A stretch of DNA of 8,781 nucleotides from Methanocorpusculum sp. Its GTDB lineage: Archaea > Halobacteriota > Methanomicrobia > Methanomicrobiales > Methanocorpusculaceae. The stretch spans positions 1-8,781 of the forward strand of contig JAFZFW010000028.1 in NCBI GenBank assembly GCA_017555685.1, read 5' to 3'. The position numbers and the translations under genes were made by a program. Positions within the stretch are counted from its first letter, which is position 1; each line of letters starts with the position of its first letter. Positions 1-5,904 of the stretch are shown here, piece after piece. The notes below the pieces were generated by a model, which saw only the letters and a program-made list of their open reading frames with translations, did not search any database and was not told the DNA's origin.

Positions 1-482
1 CCTGCTTTTGCGAAGATTTTCACGCCTGCTTTACCGATTGCGGTTGCTGCTTCGTCACCTAAGGCGAGGCGGACACCCGGCTTTGCGAGGTCTGCTACGG
101 TCTGGATTCCAAGCGGGTTGCCCTTTGCGGTGGCAATTACCGGGATGTGGTATGCAATGAGCTGATAGTCTTCTTCGACCAGTCCTTTCTTGACGGCATT
201 TTCATAGTCCGGTTCTCCGCCCGGGATGAAGATGTCGCCGAGTTTTGTGGTTTCCATCTGGGAAATCAGAACGCCGGAACCGCCGTAAGTGAGCTGTACA
301 TCAACACCGTACTCTTCGGAGAAGACGGAGGCGATTTCTGCCATAGGTGCTTTGAGACCTGCGCCGGAGTAGACAAGGAGCTGTTCTCCTTCGTAATTTT
401 CGCCAGTGATACATCCTGCAGAAAATACTGCAAAGACTAAAACAGCAAGTGCTGTAAGAATCGGGAGAAGATATTTCTTCAT
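1..482 (-). CDS. modA: ModA-like molybdate/tungstate-binding lipoprotein, 5' part (runs off left edge)
   Basis: Reading the minus strand from the ATG at 482 gives about 160 residues with no stop before the window edge, so the C-terminal part is missing. Residues 1-24 form a lipoprotein signal: MKKY, a hydrophobic stretch, then the lipobox FSAGC with the lipidated Cys at 24. The mature part begins LLVYSGAGLKAPM and continues with a YGGSGVLISQ segment and GDIFIPGGEPDY, the pattern of periplasmic-binding-protein ModA relatives that bind molybdate or tungstate oxyanions outside the membrane and pass them to an ABC permease. The permease and ATPase genes would be expected beyond the left edge. The neighbouring cofactor genes support an Mo/W role over another oxyanion, but the sequence cannot say which metal. 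There is no Shine-Dalgarno sequence before the ATG (the preceding bases are TATATACCCTGC). The family is fairly sure; the exact substrate is not. Confidence 0.83.
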   Translation of the reverse strand, partial: MKKYLLPILTALAVLVFAVFSAGCITGENYEGEQLLVYSGAGLKAPMAEIASVFSEEYGVDVQLTYGGSGVLISQMETTKLGDIFIPGGEPDYENAVKKGLVEEDYQLIAYHIPVIATAKGNPLGIQTVADLAKPGVRLALGDEAATAIGKAGVKIFAKA

Positions 483-595
483 GCAGGGTATATATGTTTG
501 TGTCAAGGATTAATGTTTTGATTAATTTTTAAATTAAGTAAATATGATTTAATTTACAAATTGTACTTTTTTCGGCAAATCATAGGGAGATGGTG
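483..595. promoter_or_regulatory. Divergent A/T-rich control region upstream of modA with two abutting palindromes
   Basis: This strip is much richer in A and T than the flanking DNA. It holds a 16-base palindrome at 522-537 (TTAATTT, 2-base centre, AAATTAA) and directly beside it an inverted repeat at 538-557 (GTAAAT, 8-base spacer, ATTTAC). Both lie 40-75 bases upstream of the modA start, where archaeal TATA/BRE elements or a metal-responsive repressor site would sit. The same strip could drive the possible plus-strand small gene that starts near 596. A role as operator is inferred; A/T-rich promoter DNA produces palindromes easily by chance. Confidence 0.5.
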
Positions 596-805
596 ATGCA
601 GGCACAAACAATCAAACATGGTTTACTTGTTGCAAATGTAAAGCATAATTATATTTATCTCAACCGCGAATATTTTCTGGAAGGGTATCTCTCTTCGTTA
701 AAGAATCTCAGAAACGTACCACATTGCCATTATCCAGAGAAACTTGTGCATCTTTGGAAATCGAATTCCGGTTCAGCGGTTCCTGCTCAGATTTCACGAA
801 TATAA
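596..805 (+). CDS. Possible small protein of unknown function (69 aa)
   Basis: A short open frame beginning MQAQTIKHGLL and ending AQISRI, about 69 residues. I recognise no family. It has no clear signal peptide, membrane segment or cysteine motif; it is rich in His, Tyr and Asn. In its favour, GGGAG at 585-589 lies 6 bases before the ATG at 596, good Shine-Dalgarno spacing; an in-frame ATG at 590 would have no spacing at all. It sits divergently from modA behind an A/T-rich region, and a strong hairpin (831-854) follows its stop. Against it, codon use is not clearly like that of the sure genes here, and the frame is short enough to arise by chance. It could equally be a leader or untranslated region. 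Confidence 0.3.
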   Translation: MQAQTIKHGLLVANVKHNYIYLNREYFLEGYLSSLKNLRNVPHCHYPEKLVHLWKSNSGSAVPAQISRI

Positions 806-830
806 TACCTCGAAAACCGTTTCTGCAGTT

Positions 831-854
831 CCGGACAGGAAACATCCTGTCCGG
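831..854. terminator. Perfect 10-bp hairpin between converging transcripts
   Basis: CCGGACAGGA, loop AACA, then TCCTGTCCGG: ten uninterrupted pairs, mostly G-C. It lies between the end of the possible small plus-strand gene (805) and the 3' end of the minus-strand moa operon (914), the right place for a bidirectional terminator. A T5 run follows on the plus strand only at 878-882, and on the minus strand there are just scattered T residues, so it is not a textbook intrinsic terminator. It may instead protect 3' ends. Confidence 0.5.
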
Positions 855-913
855 CAGGTACGAAGAATGCCCCTCATCCTTTTTCATGCCCGTATGTCTC
901 TGCTGTGTCTTCT

Positions 914-1351
914 TTATTTCTTCGGCATCACCGGCACGCCTTCTTTTTGCGGTTCGTCGATTCCGTCATAATAGGGTTTGATATCCAGGACAGGCGTGCC
1001 GTCGAGCGCTTCAAGACCGCGGACGGTAAGCGTGTTTCCCTCGATTTCCATCAGCCGGACAAGTGTAAGAGAGATGGGATTCGGACGGGAGGGCGAGCGA
1101 AGGCTGAACACTCCGCGGGGAGGCTTTTCCAGCCGGTTTTGTGCAAGCAGGACGCTACGGTCTGCCCGGTCAAACCAGCAGAGGACAAAAATGTCGTCAC
1201 CTGCCTTCAGGGATGTTGCTGCCGGGACGTATGCTTCGCCAAGTGTGATGATACTGATGTCGTTTGCAAGACAGCCTTGCCGCGGGGCGTCTTCTTTTTC
1301 TTTGTAGGGAGAAGAGACCGTTCCTATCGGGGTGCAGAGAATCTCTACCAT
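914..1351 (-). CDS. TrmO/TsaA-family SAM-dependent methyltransferase, second (distal) copy
   Basis: A 145-residue protein of the TrmO (YaeB/TsaA, UPF0066) family, small beta-barrel enzymes that use S-adenosylmethionine; the bacterial member N6-methylates t6A37 in tRNA. Family hallmarks are clear: the start PIGTVSSPYKE (8-18), GVFSLRSPSRPNPIS (80-94) and LDGTPVLDIKPY (116-127). The ATG at 1351 is chosen because GAGGG lies 4 bases upstream; the frame stays open further upstream, but that stretch overlaps the preceding gene. It is less canonical than its neighbour: the usual FSH motif is replaced by DDIFVLCWFDRADR, and RPNPIG reads RPNPIS. It is the last gene of the moaA operon, coupled to the preceding family member by a stop codon that overlaps its ribosome-binding site. 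The exact substrate is unknown, and in this context tRNA is not the only possibility. Confidence 0.85.
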   Translation of the reverse strand: MVEILCTPIGTVSSPYKEKEDAPRQGCLANDISIITLGEAYVPAATSLKAGDDIFVLCWFDRADRSVLLAQNRLEKPPRGVFSLRSPSRPNPISLTLVRLMEIEGNTLTVRGLEALDGTPVLDIKPYYDGIDEPQKEGVPVMPKK

Positions 1352-1361
1352 ACAGCCCTCA
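1352..1361 (-). promoter_or_regulatory. Ribosome-binding site overlapping the upstream stop codon
   Basis: On the minus strand the sequence reads TGAGGGCTGT and then ATG. The TGA that ends the first TrmO-family gene supplies the first two bases of the GAGGG Shine-Dalgarno for the second. A ribosome finishing the first gene is therefore placed on the start of the second, which suggests translational coupling and equal production. This site also fixes the start of the second gene at 1351. Confidence 0.7.
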
Positions 1362-1841
1362 CAAAAACCTATCGTCCGACCGCTTCTCCGAAATCCCGCC
1401 AAGCTTTCCGGAAAACCACCCGGACGCCGCATCCGGATACGCATCAAACTCCGCCACATACGGCTTGACATCCAGGACCGGTGTTCCGTCTAAGATATCC
1501 ACATTGCCTATCTTCAGCACACAGCCCTCGCGGGATAAAAGCCGCACGACCGAAAACCCAAGCGGATTCGGGCGCCGCGGAATCCGGGACGCAAACACCC
1601 CGTGGGGCTTCGTATCCAGAAACGGCGTTGCCGAAAGAAGCGGGCCTGCACTCTTATGCAGATGATAAAAGACCATCAGATGCGAAAAGCCCTCAATATC
1701 CAAAAGCCCCTCGGCATACTCCGGCAGAAGTTCAATCTCGCCCGTAAAACCCGCGGCAGCCGGCGGCTGAACCGGCATCCCGGCAAGCTCCTTGTGGGGC
1801 GAATGTACCACACCGACCGGGGAAAAGGTAACTGGTTCCAT
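1359..1841 (-). CDS. TrmO/TsaA-family SAM-dependent methyltransferase, first (proximal) copy
   Basis: A 160-residue TrmO-family protein and the more canonical of the two. It opens with FSPVGVVHSPHKE, has the GFSHLMVFYHLHKS segment (51-64) matching the family FSH motif, then GVFASR (81-86), RRPNPLG (89-95) and DILDGTPVLDVKPY (115-128), and ends with the FDAYPDAASGWF tail typical of full-length members. These features make up the SAM site and dimer interface in known structures. The start ATG shares one base with the moaC stop (TGATG at 1843-1839), and AGGTG lies 5 bases upstream. The established bacterial activity is methylation of t6A37 in tRNA. Its place between moaC and a second family member points to a shared transcript with molybdopterin synthesis, not proof of a cofactor role. 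Confidence 0.87.
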   Translation of the reverse strand: MEPVTFSPVGVVHSPHKELAGMPVQPPAAAGFTGEIELLPEYAEGLLDIEGFSHLMVFYHLHKSAGPLLSATPFLDTKPHGVFASRIPRRPNPLGFSVVRLLSREGCVLKIGNVDILDGTPVLDVKPYVAEFDAYPDAASGWFSGKLGGISEKRSDDRFL

Positions 1842-2311
1842 CAGGCACCTTTCAACTTCTCATCCACACGGATATCCGTGATACACGCTGCCGGATACTG
1901 CCCGTTCTCATCCTTTTCGGCAGACTTTACCATATCCCAGATGGTCAGAAGCGCCACAGAAACCCCGGTCAACGCCTCCATCTCAATCCCTGTCTTACCA
2001 TACGTCTTCACCCGGCAGGATGCCTCAATGTACTCTGCGGTCTGCTCGAACTCTATGGTTACTGCCCCGACTGGTATCGGATGACACATCGGAATCAGCG
2101 CCCACGTCTGCTTCACCGCAAGAGTCCCTGCGACCTGCGCTGTTGCCAGCACATTTCCTTTCACCACTGTTCCTTCCGCAATGGCTTTCAGCGTCGAATC
2201 CCGCAGATAAATCTTCCCGGATGCCGTCGCCTCGCGGGACACATCCGGCTTTGCAGTCACGTCCACCATGTGGACCTCATTGTTCTCATTTAAGTGTGTA
2301 AAAGTCGGCAT
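1841..2311 (-). CDS. moaC: Cyclic pyranopterin monophosphate synthase MoaC
   Basis: MoaC, 156 residues, the usual length. With MoaA it converts GTP to cyclic pyranopterin monophosphate, the first intermediate of molybdopterin; MoaC takes the 3',8-cyclised GTP made by MoaA and forms the pyranopterin and cyclic phosphate in the cytoplasm. Visible signatures are HMVDVT (14-19), the conserved Lys51, MCHPIPV (75-81), and KTGIEMEAL (106-114) followed by the active-site pair Asp126 and Lys129 in WDMVK. No catalytic residue appears lost. The ATG at 2311 overlaps the moaE stop by one base, and a GGTGGAG ribosome-binding site lies just inside the end of moaE. Its own stop overlaps the start of the first TrmO-family gene. 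Confidence 0.97.
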   Translation of the reverse strand: MPTFTHLNENNEVHMVDVTAKPDVSREATASGKIYLRDSTLKAIAEGTVVKGNVLATAQVAGTLAVKQTWALIPMCHPIPVGAVTIEFEQTAEYIEASCRVKTYGKTGIEMEALTGVSVALLTIWDMVKSAEKDENGQYPAACITDIRVDEKLKGA

Positions 2312-2718
2312 TAGTGCATCTCCACCCAGTTTCCTTTCTTTCCGTCAACAATCTCCTGCTTCCAGACTGGAACCAGCTCCTTTAACCGCTCGATAGCATA
2401 GCGCGACGCATCATAGGCTTCCCCGCGGTGGCCTGCACAGACAATAATCACCACAATCGTCTCGCTCATGGCAAGCCGTCCATAGCGGTGGATGATATGG
2501 ACTGCGTTTACTCCGAACTTCTCGCGGCACTCGTCCGCAATCCGTTTCAGGTCAGTCTCTGCGACCGGCACAAACGCCTCGATTTCGAGTGCTTCCATCC
2601 CGTCGTCGCGGACGCATCCCACAAAGACAAGCTGTGCTCCGTCTGCTGTTGAGCGGGTGTCAGCAATCATCTTTCCAATATCAATATCTTCTGTTTGCAG
2701 ACGCAGAATCTCTGTCAT
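2311..2718 (-). CDS. moaE: Molybdopterin synthase large (catalytic) subunit MoaE
   Basis: MoaE, 135 residues. With the sulfur carrier MoaD it inserts two sulfurs into cyclic pyranopterin monophosphate to give molybdopterin. Family marks are [14 protein letters not shown] (27-40), [11 protein letters not shown] (76-86), [11 protein letters not shown] (94-104) and VPVWKQE (116-122). Lys120 and Lys127 line up with the two catalytic lysines of bacterial MoaE. The segment after VRDDG reads ALEIEAF where the family usually has a LxYExY-like pattern, a mild variation. Its start overlaps the moaA stop by 4 bases (ATGA), with GGAGG 7 bases upstream of the ATG. No moaD lies in the window, so the carrier must be encoded elsewhere. 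Confidence 0.95.
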   Translation of the reverse strand: MTEILRLQTEDIDIGKMIADTRSTADGAQLVFVGCVRDDGMEALEIEAFVPVAETDLKRIADECREKFGVNAVHIIHRYGRLAMSETIVVIIVCAGHRGEAYDASRYAIERLKELVPVWKQEIVDGKKGNWVEMH

Positions 2719-3665
2719 GGTCTTTCCTCCGTAAAGTAGGGGGAGCGGTTTTGCACCGCTTCCGCGATTGCGGAGACAAGGGCATCGCCGTGTTTGCCTT
2801 TCAGACTCACCTCGTTTCCCTGCCGCAGCAGGCAGGGCTTGAGCATCCCGTCAGAGGTGATGCGGATGCGGTTGCAGTTTGCGCAGAACTCAAAATTATG
2901 CATCGGACGAACAATCTCGACAACAGCGCCGTCCAGAAGGTATTTCTTTCGGTGATGCATACGGCGTGTCTCTACCGTCTCTGCCTCACGGATGAACCGT
3001 TCCTCAAGTTCTGCGGCAAAAGCAGCGTTGCTCTTTCCCTCCTGCATACCGTCTGTCCAGCCGTTTATGTCCATCAGCTCGATAAACTGCAGAATCAGAT
3101 TCTCGCGGCTGCGGACGAAGGCAAGGAAGTCCTCGACCTCATCGTCATTGATTCCCGGAAGCAGAACCGTATTGATTTTAATCGGCGTGAGTCCGGCAGC
3201 AAGTGCCGCATCAATTCCGGCGAGGACCTCCGGTAAGAGGTCGCGTCCGGTGATTTTTGCATACCGGTCGCGTTTCAGCGAGTCAAGACTGACATTGACC
3301 CGCACAAGACCTGCCTCTGCAAGCTCTGCGGCACAGTCTTTGAGGCGGGTACCGTTGGTAGTTAACGAAATCTCCATACCATCCGGGATTGCCCGGATAA
3401 TCTCTGCCAGGTCAGGACGAAGCGTCGGTTCACCGCCGGTGAGCTTGACCGTCCGCACTCCGAGCGACTGCAAAGTCGTCAGGACTTCAATGAGTTCTTC
3501 TTTGGTGAGCGGAGATGCGGCATTATTACAGACACAGCCGTTTACTGCCTCTCCTTCATGGTGACAGTAGACACAGCGGAGATTGCAGGCGCTGTTTACG
3601 GCAACCCGCACATCCGTTATCCGGCGGCCGAAACCGTCAGTCATCAAAGCATCAGCGTCAGTCAT
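2715..3665 (-). CDS. moaA: GTP 3',8-cyclase MoaA (radical SAM)
   Basis: MoaA, 316 residues from this start, starts molybdopterin synthesis by radical cyclisation of GTP. The radical-SAM cluster is CNLRCVYC (Cys27, 31, 34); the SAM-binding GGEP is at 77-80; the second, substrate-binding cluster is the C-terminal Cys261, Cys264 and Cys278 (CX2CX13C) around the NRIRIT motif. The C-terminal Gly-Gly tail of bacterial MoaA is absent (it ends FTEERP), as is common in archaea. The start is uncertain: in-frame ATGs occur at 3695, 3680, 3665 and 3644, none with a good Shine-Dalgarno. Homologous proteins begin close to the DGFGRRITDVR segment, which favours 3665 or 3644. The frame also stays open far upstream, antisense to moeA, but that is not coding. 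First gene of the operon moaA-moaE-moaC-two TrmO genes. Confidence 0.95.
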   Translation of the reverse strand: MTDADALMTDGFGRRITDVRVAVNSACNLRCVYCHHEGEAVNGCVCNNAASPLTKEELIEVLTTLQSLGVRTVKLTGGEPTLRPDLAEIIRAIPDGMEISLTTNGTRLKDCAAELAEAGLVRVNVSLDSLKRDRYAKITGRDLLPEVLAGIDAALAAGLTPIKINTVLLPGINDDEVEDFLAFVRSRENLILQFIELMDINGWTDGMQEGKSNAAFAAELEERFIREAETVETRRMHHRKKYLLDGAVVEIVRPMHNFEFCANCNRIRITSDGMLKPCLLRQGNEVSLKGKHGDALVSAIAEAVQNRSPYFTEERP

Positions 3666-3699
3666 AGAGTAATGATACATCAGGTTCAAAACCATATGT

Positions 3700-3809
3700 A
3701 CTTTACGCTTTTTGTAAACTAAAAGTGCAAATTTAGTCACATGTGTTAAATTAACCAAGTTTACTTTTTCCCCATACCTATTAGTAGAAAGAGGGACAAC
3801 AATTCTGCT
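3700..3809. promoter_or_regulatory. Divergent moaA / moeA promoter region with near-palindromes
   Basis: The shared upstream region of the two cofactor operons. TATA-like candidates are TTAAATTAA at 3746-3754 for moeA and CTAAATTT on the minus strand around 3730-3737 for moaA. Centred at about 3741 is a near-palindrome: AAATTTA, then the perfect CACATGTG (3738-3745), then TAAATT. Outside it lies a wider perfect inverted repeat, GTAAACT (3714-3720) and AGTTTAC (3758-3764). The symmetry between the two start sites suggests common control, plausibly metal-responsive, but no known operator can be assigned. A GAGGG at 3791-3795 precedes the moeA ATG by 14 bases, longer than usual for a ribosome-binding site. 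Confidence 0.55.
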
Positions 3810-5279
3810 ATGAAGAAGATTGCGTTCGCCGATGCCCTCGCGCACGTAAAAGCAGTAACGCCGGTATATGCCACGCGTTTTGTCCCGCTCGAAGCAGCAG
3901 CAGGAAAGGTTCTCGCCGAACCGCTGTATGCACAATATTCTGTTCCGCTGTCCCCGGTTTCTGCTATGGACGGGTTTGCTGTCTGTGCGGCAGAGACGAA
4001 GGCGGCAGCCGAAAACAATCCGCTTGTTCTGACACACTTTGCCCGGGTGAACACGGGAAATGTCGTCGGTGAAGCATTTGACGCCGTAATTATGATTGAG
4101 GATGTGGAGTTCGACGGCTCGGAGACGCCGACAGAGATTACTATCCGTTCCCCGATTAAAGCCGGACGAAATGTGCGGGCAACCGGTGAAGATATCGAAG
4201 GCGGACGCATGGTGCTTCCGGCGGGAGCACGGCTCCGGGCGTTTGATATCGGAGCCCTTGCCGGATACGGCATCACGGAGGCCGCAGTCAGATCGGTCTC
4301 GGTCGGTGTTATCCCGACCGGTACCGAGCTTGTTCCGGTTGGAACCATGCCGAAGGCAGGCGAGGTTGTGGAGAGTAACTCTATTATGACAGCCGCCTAT
4401 CTGCGGGAGTTCGGGGTGGATGTTATCTGCTATCCGCCGGTCGCAGACAATCAGGAGCTCATTCGTGAGGCGATTGAAAAAGCCGTTTCCGAGAATGAGA
4501 TTGTGCTGCTCTCCGCCGGCTCTTCGATGGGGGCAAAGGATTTCACGGCTTCGGCGATTGCTGACCTCGGCGAGGTCATCTTCCATGGTGTGCGGATGAA
4601 GCCGGCAAAACCTTCGATGATGGGGATTGTGCAGGGCAAGCCGGTTATCGGCATGCCGGGCTTCCCGCTTGCCGCTCAGACAACGCTTCGGCTCTTTGTC
4701 CGGGAACTGCTCGAGGACTGGGGCTTTGCCGGACCAAAACAGGAGACGCTTTCCGCAGAAGCCGGATGTGACATCGGTTCAGACGAGGACATCGATGAGT
4801 TCCGCTATGCTGCAGCCGCAGAGGTTAACGGGCGGGTTGTGGTGCTTCCGCAGGTCCGCTCGGCAAGTATGCAGATGAATGGTATCCGGTCAAACGGTTA
4901 CATCCATATTCCGCAGGGCACAAAGGAAATCAAGGCAGGAGAGACCGTCGCGCTGATTCTCAATGTCGCAGCAGACGAACTAAAAGACACTATACTATTA
5001 AGTGGATGCTATTCCGCAGGATCGGAACAGCTTGTCGTTCGGGCGGCGGCAGAAGGCATCAGAGTCCGCTTCGGCGACATCACATCGACTGATGTCTCCA
5101 TGCTCAAGACCCGCGGATGCCACGGGGTGTGTGTTACAGAAGGCGCTGACCTCAGCGAGCTTGACGGCATCCCGCTTGAAACGTTCGCTCTTGGAGACGG
5201 GACTCTTCTGCTGATGCGGGCTGATGCTGACGATGCAGCGGCATCTCTTCTCCGCAGAATTGCCGGAGGGGCAGCATGA
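3810..5279 (+). CDS. moeA: Molybdopterin molybdenumtransferase MoeA with a short C-terminal extra domain
   Basis: MoeA, 489 residues, inserts molybdate (or tungstate) into adenylylated molybdopterin in the cytoplasm. Domain marks in order: VPLEAAAGKVLAEPLYA (26-42), SAMDGFAV (51-58), NTGNVVGEA and the IEDVEF segment, IKAGRNVRATGEDI, PTGTEL near 170, the SSMGAKD active-site loop (238-244, the archaeal variant of the bacterial GGVSVGDYD), and GMPGFPLAAQ (281-290). The first 390 residues are a normal-length MoeA. Residues from about 393 to the end (LLSGCYSAGSEQLVVRAA and onward) are extra and resemble a shortened version of the periplasmic-binding-protein-like domain seen at the end of some archaeal MoeA proteins. 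The start agrees with the family. Its TGA overlaps the moaB ATG by 4 bases, so the two are co-translated. Confidence 0.95.
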   Translation: MKKIAFADALAHVKAVTPVYATRFVPLEAAAGKVLAEPLYAQYSVPLSPVSAMDGFAVCAAETKAAAENNPLVLTHFARVNTGNVVGEAFDAVIMIEDVEFDGSETPTEITIRSPIKAGRNVRATGEDIEGGRMVLPAGARLRAFDIGALAGYGITEAAVRSVSVGVIPTGTELVPVGTMPKAGEVVESNSIMTAAYLREFGVDVICYPPVADNQELIREAIEKAVSENEIVLLSAGSSMGAKDFTASAIADLGEVIFHGVRMKPAKPSMMGIVQGKPVIGMPGFPLAAQTTLRLFVRELLEDWGFAGPKQETLSAEAGCDIGSDEDIDEFRYAAAAEVNGRVVVLPQVRSASMQMNGIRSNGYIHIPQGTKEIKAGETVALILNVAADELKDTILLSGCYSAGSEQLVVRAAAEGIRVRFGDITSTDVSMLKTRGCHGVCVTEGADLSELDGIPLETFALGDGTLLLMRADADDAAASLLRRIAGGAA

Positions 5280-5764
5280 GCCATGAACATCACAAAGATA
5301 TCACCGTTCGGGCGGCGGTAATCACTGTCTCGACAAGCAGGACGGAAAAGACTGACCTCTCCGGAAAGATTCTGCGGGAGGCATTCGAAGCCGCCGGGAT
5401 GCCGGTGGTTTATCAGACGCTTGTCGCTGATGTGGAAGAGGATATCCGGGCGGCGGCAAATGCCGCGGCAGAACAGGCTGACTGTGTGGTCCTCACCGGC
5501 GGCACCGGACTGACACGGGATGACTGCACGATAGAAGCAGTTACTCCGCTGTTCCGGAAAACAATCGACGGGTTCGGCGAACTCTTCCGGCAGATGAGTC
5601 TGGCACAGGTCGGCACTGCAGTCCTGCTTTCCCGGGCAACCGCCGGGCTGATTGGTGATGCCGCAGTGTTCTGTATCCCGGGCTCACCGAAGGCGGCAAG
5701 TCTTGCAGCGGGAGATATTATCATCCCGGAAATCAAGCACATCATAACACACTGCCGGCAGTAA
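5276..5764 (+). CDS. moaB: Molybdopterin adenylyltransferase, MoaB/Mog family
   Basis: A 162-residue MoaB/Mog-type protein. The family adenylylates molybdopterin (ATP plus MPT giving MPT-AMP), the substrate MoeA then loads with metal. The fold marks are AAVITVSTSR (13-22), LTGGTGLTRDD (73-83), which is the MPT-binding GGTG loop with its Asp, and IPGSPKAA (134-141). Most relatives have a TxxD pattern such as APRDVT where this one has LTRDDCT, close to the archaeal form. The ATG overlaps the moeA stop, and GGAGGG at 5265-5270 sits 5 bases upstream. A hairpin with a T7 run ends the transcript just downstream. The pair moeA-moaB supplies the last two steps of cofactor assembly. Confidence 0.94.
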   Translation: MSHEHHKDITVRAAVITVSTSRTEKTDLSGKILREAFEAAGMPVVYQTLVADVEEDIRAAANAAAEQADCVVLTGGTGLTRDDCTIEAVTPLFRKTIDGFGELFRQMSLAQVGTAVLLSRATAGLIGDAAVFCIPGSPKAASLAAGDIIIPEIKHIITHCRQ

Positions 5765-5770
5765 AAAGCT

Positions 5771-5794
5771 GGGGAAACGCACTCTCCTTTTTTT
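5771..5794 (+). terminator. Hairpin plus T7 terminator after moaB
   Basis: GGGGA (5771-5775) pairs with TCTCC (5783-5787, one G-T pair), leaving a 7-base loop AACGCAC, and is followed at once by seven T residues (5788-5794). It starts 7 bases after the moaB stop. The stem is short, but the T run alone is enough for archaeal RNA polymerase to terminate. Confidence 0.65.
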
Positions 5795-5834
5795 CATCTC
5801 TTTCCCTCCCGACCCTCCCGCTGAAAACCCGGAT

Positions 5835-5895
5835 GTTAAACAAAACACAACACGATGGGGCGAAAAAGTTAAACACATTTATCAAACCACGTTAA
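5835..5895 (+). promoter_or_regulatory. Repeated GTTAAACA boxes and TATA-like site
   Basis: GTTAAACA occurs twice on the same strand (5835-5842 and 5868-5875), 33 bases apart, with a partial copy GTTAAC at 5891-5896. Between the second and third lies ATTTATC (5877-5883), a fair TATA candidate for a transcript starting near 5905. No recognised protein gene follows within a normal distance, so the promoter, if real, would serve the structured region just downstream. Confidence 0.35.
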
Positions 5896-5904
5896 CCCGC
5901 GGAA

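Noticed and set aside
740..790. A T-arm-like GGAAATCGAATTCC resembling part of a tRNA
   Set aside because: The loop lacks the TTCRA pattern, and no acceptor, D or anticodon stems can be built around it.
905..1468. Plus-strand frame of 187 codons across the TrmO-family genes
   Set aside because: Antisense to genes with clear family motifs; its own translation is Arg/Cys/Phe-rich without recognisable features.
1352..1471. N-terminal extension of the second TrmO-family protein from an ATG at 1471
   Set aside because: The extra 40 residues overlap the first TrmO gene in another frame, have no family similarity, and the ATG at 1351 has a well-placed GAGGG.
3666..4586. A long minus-strand open frame extending moaA upstream by about 300 codons, antisense to moeA
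   Set aside because: It is a shadow of moeA codon bias. MoaA proteins start near the DGFGRRITDVR segment, the upstream residues are Arg/His/Cys-rich with no family match, and moeA on the other strand is unambiguous.
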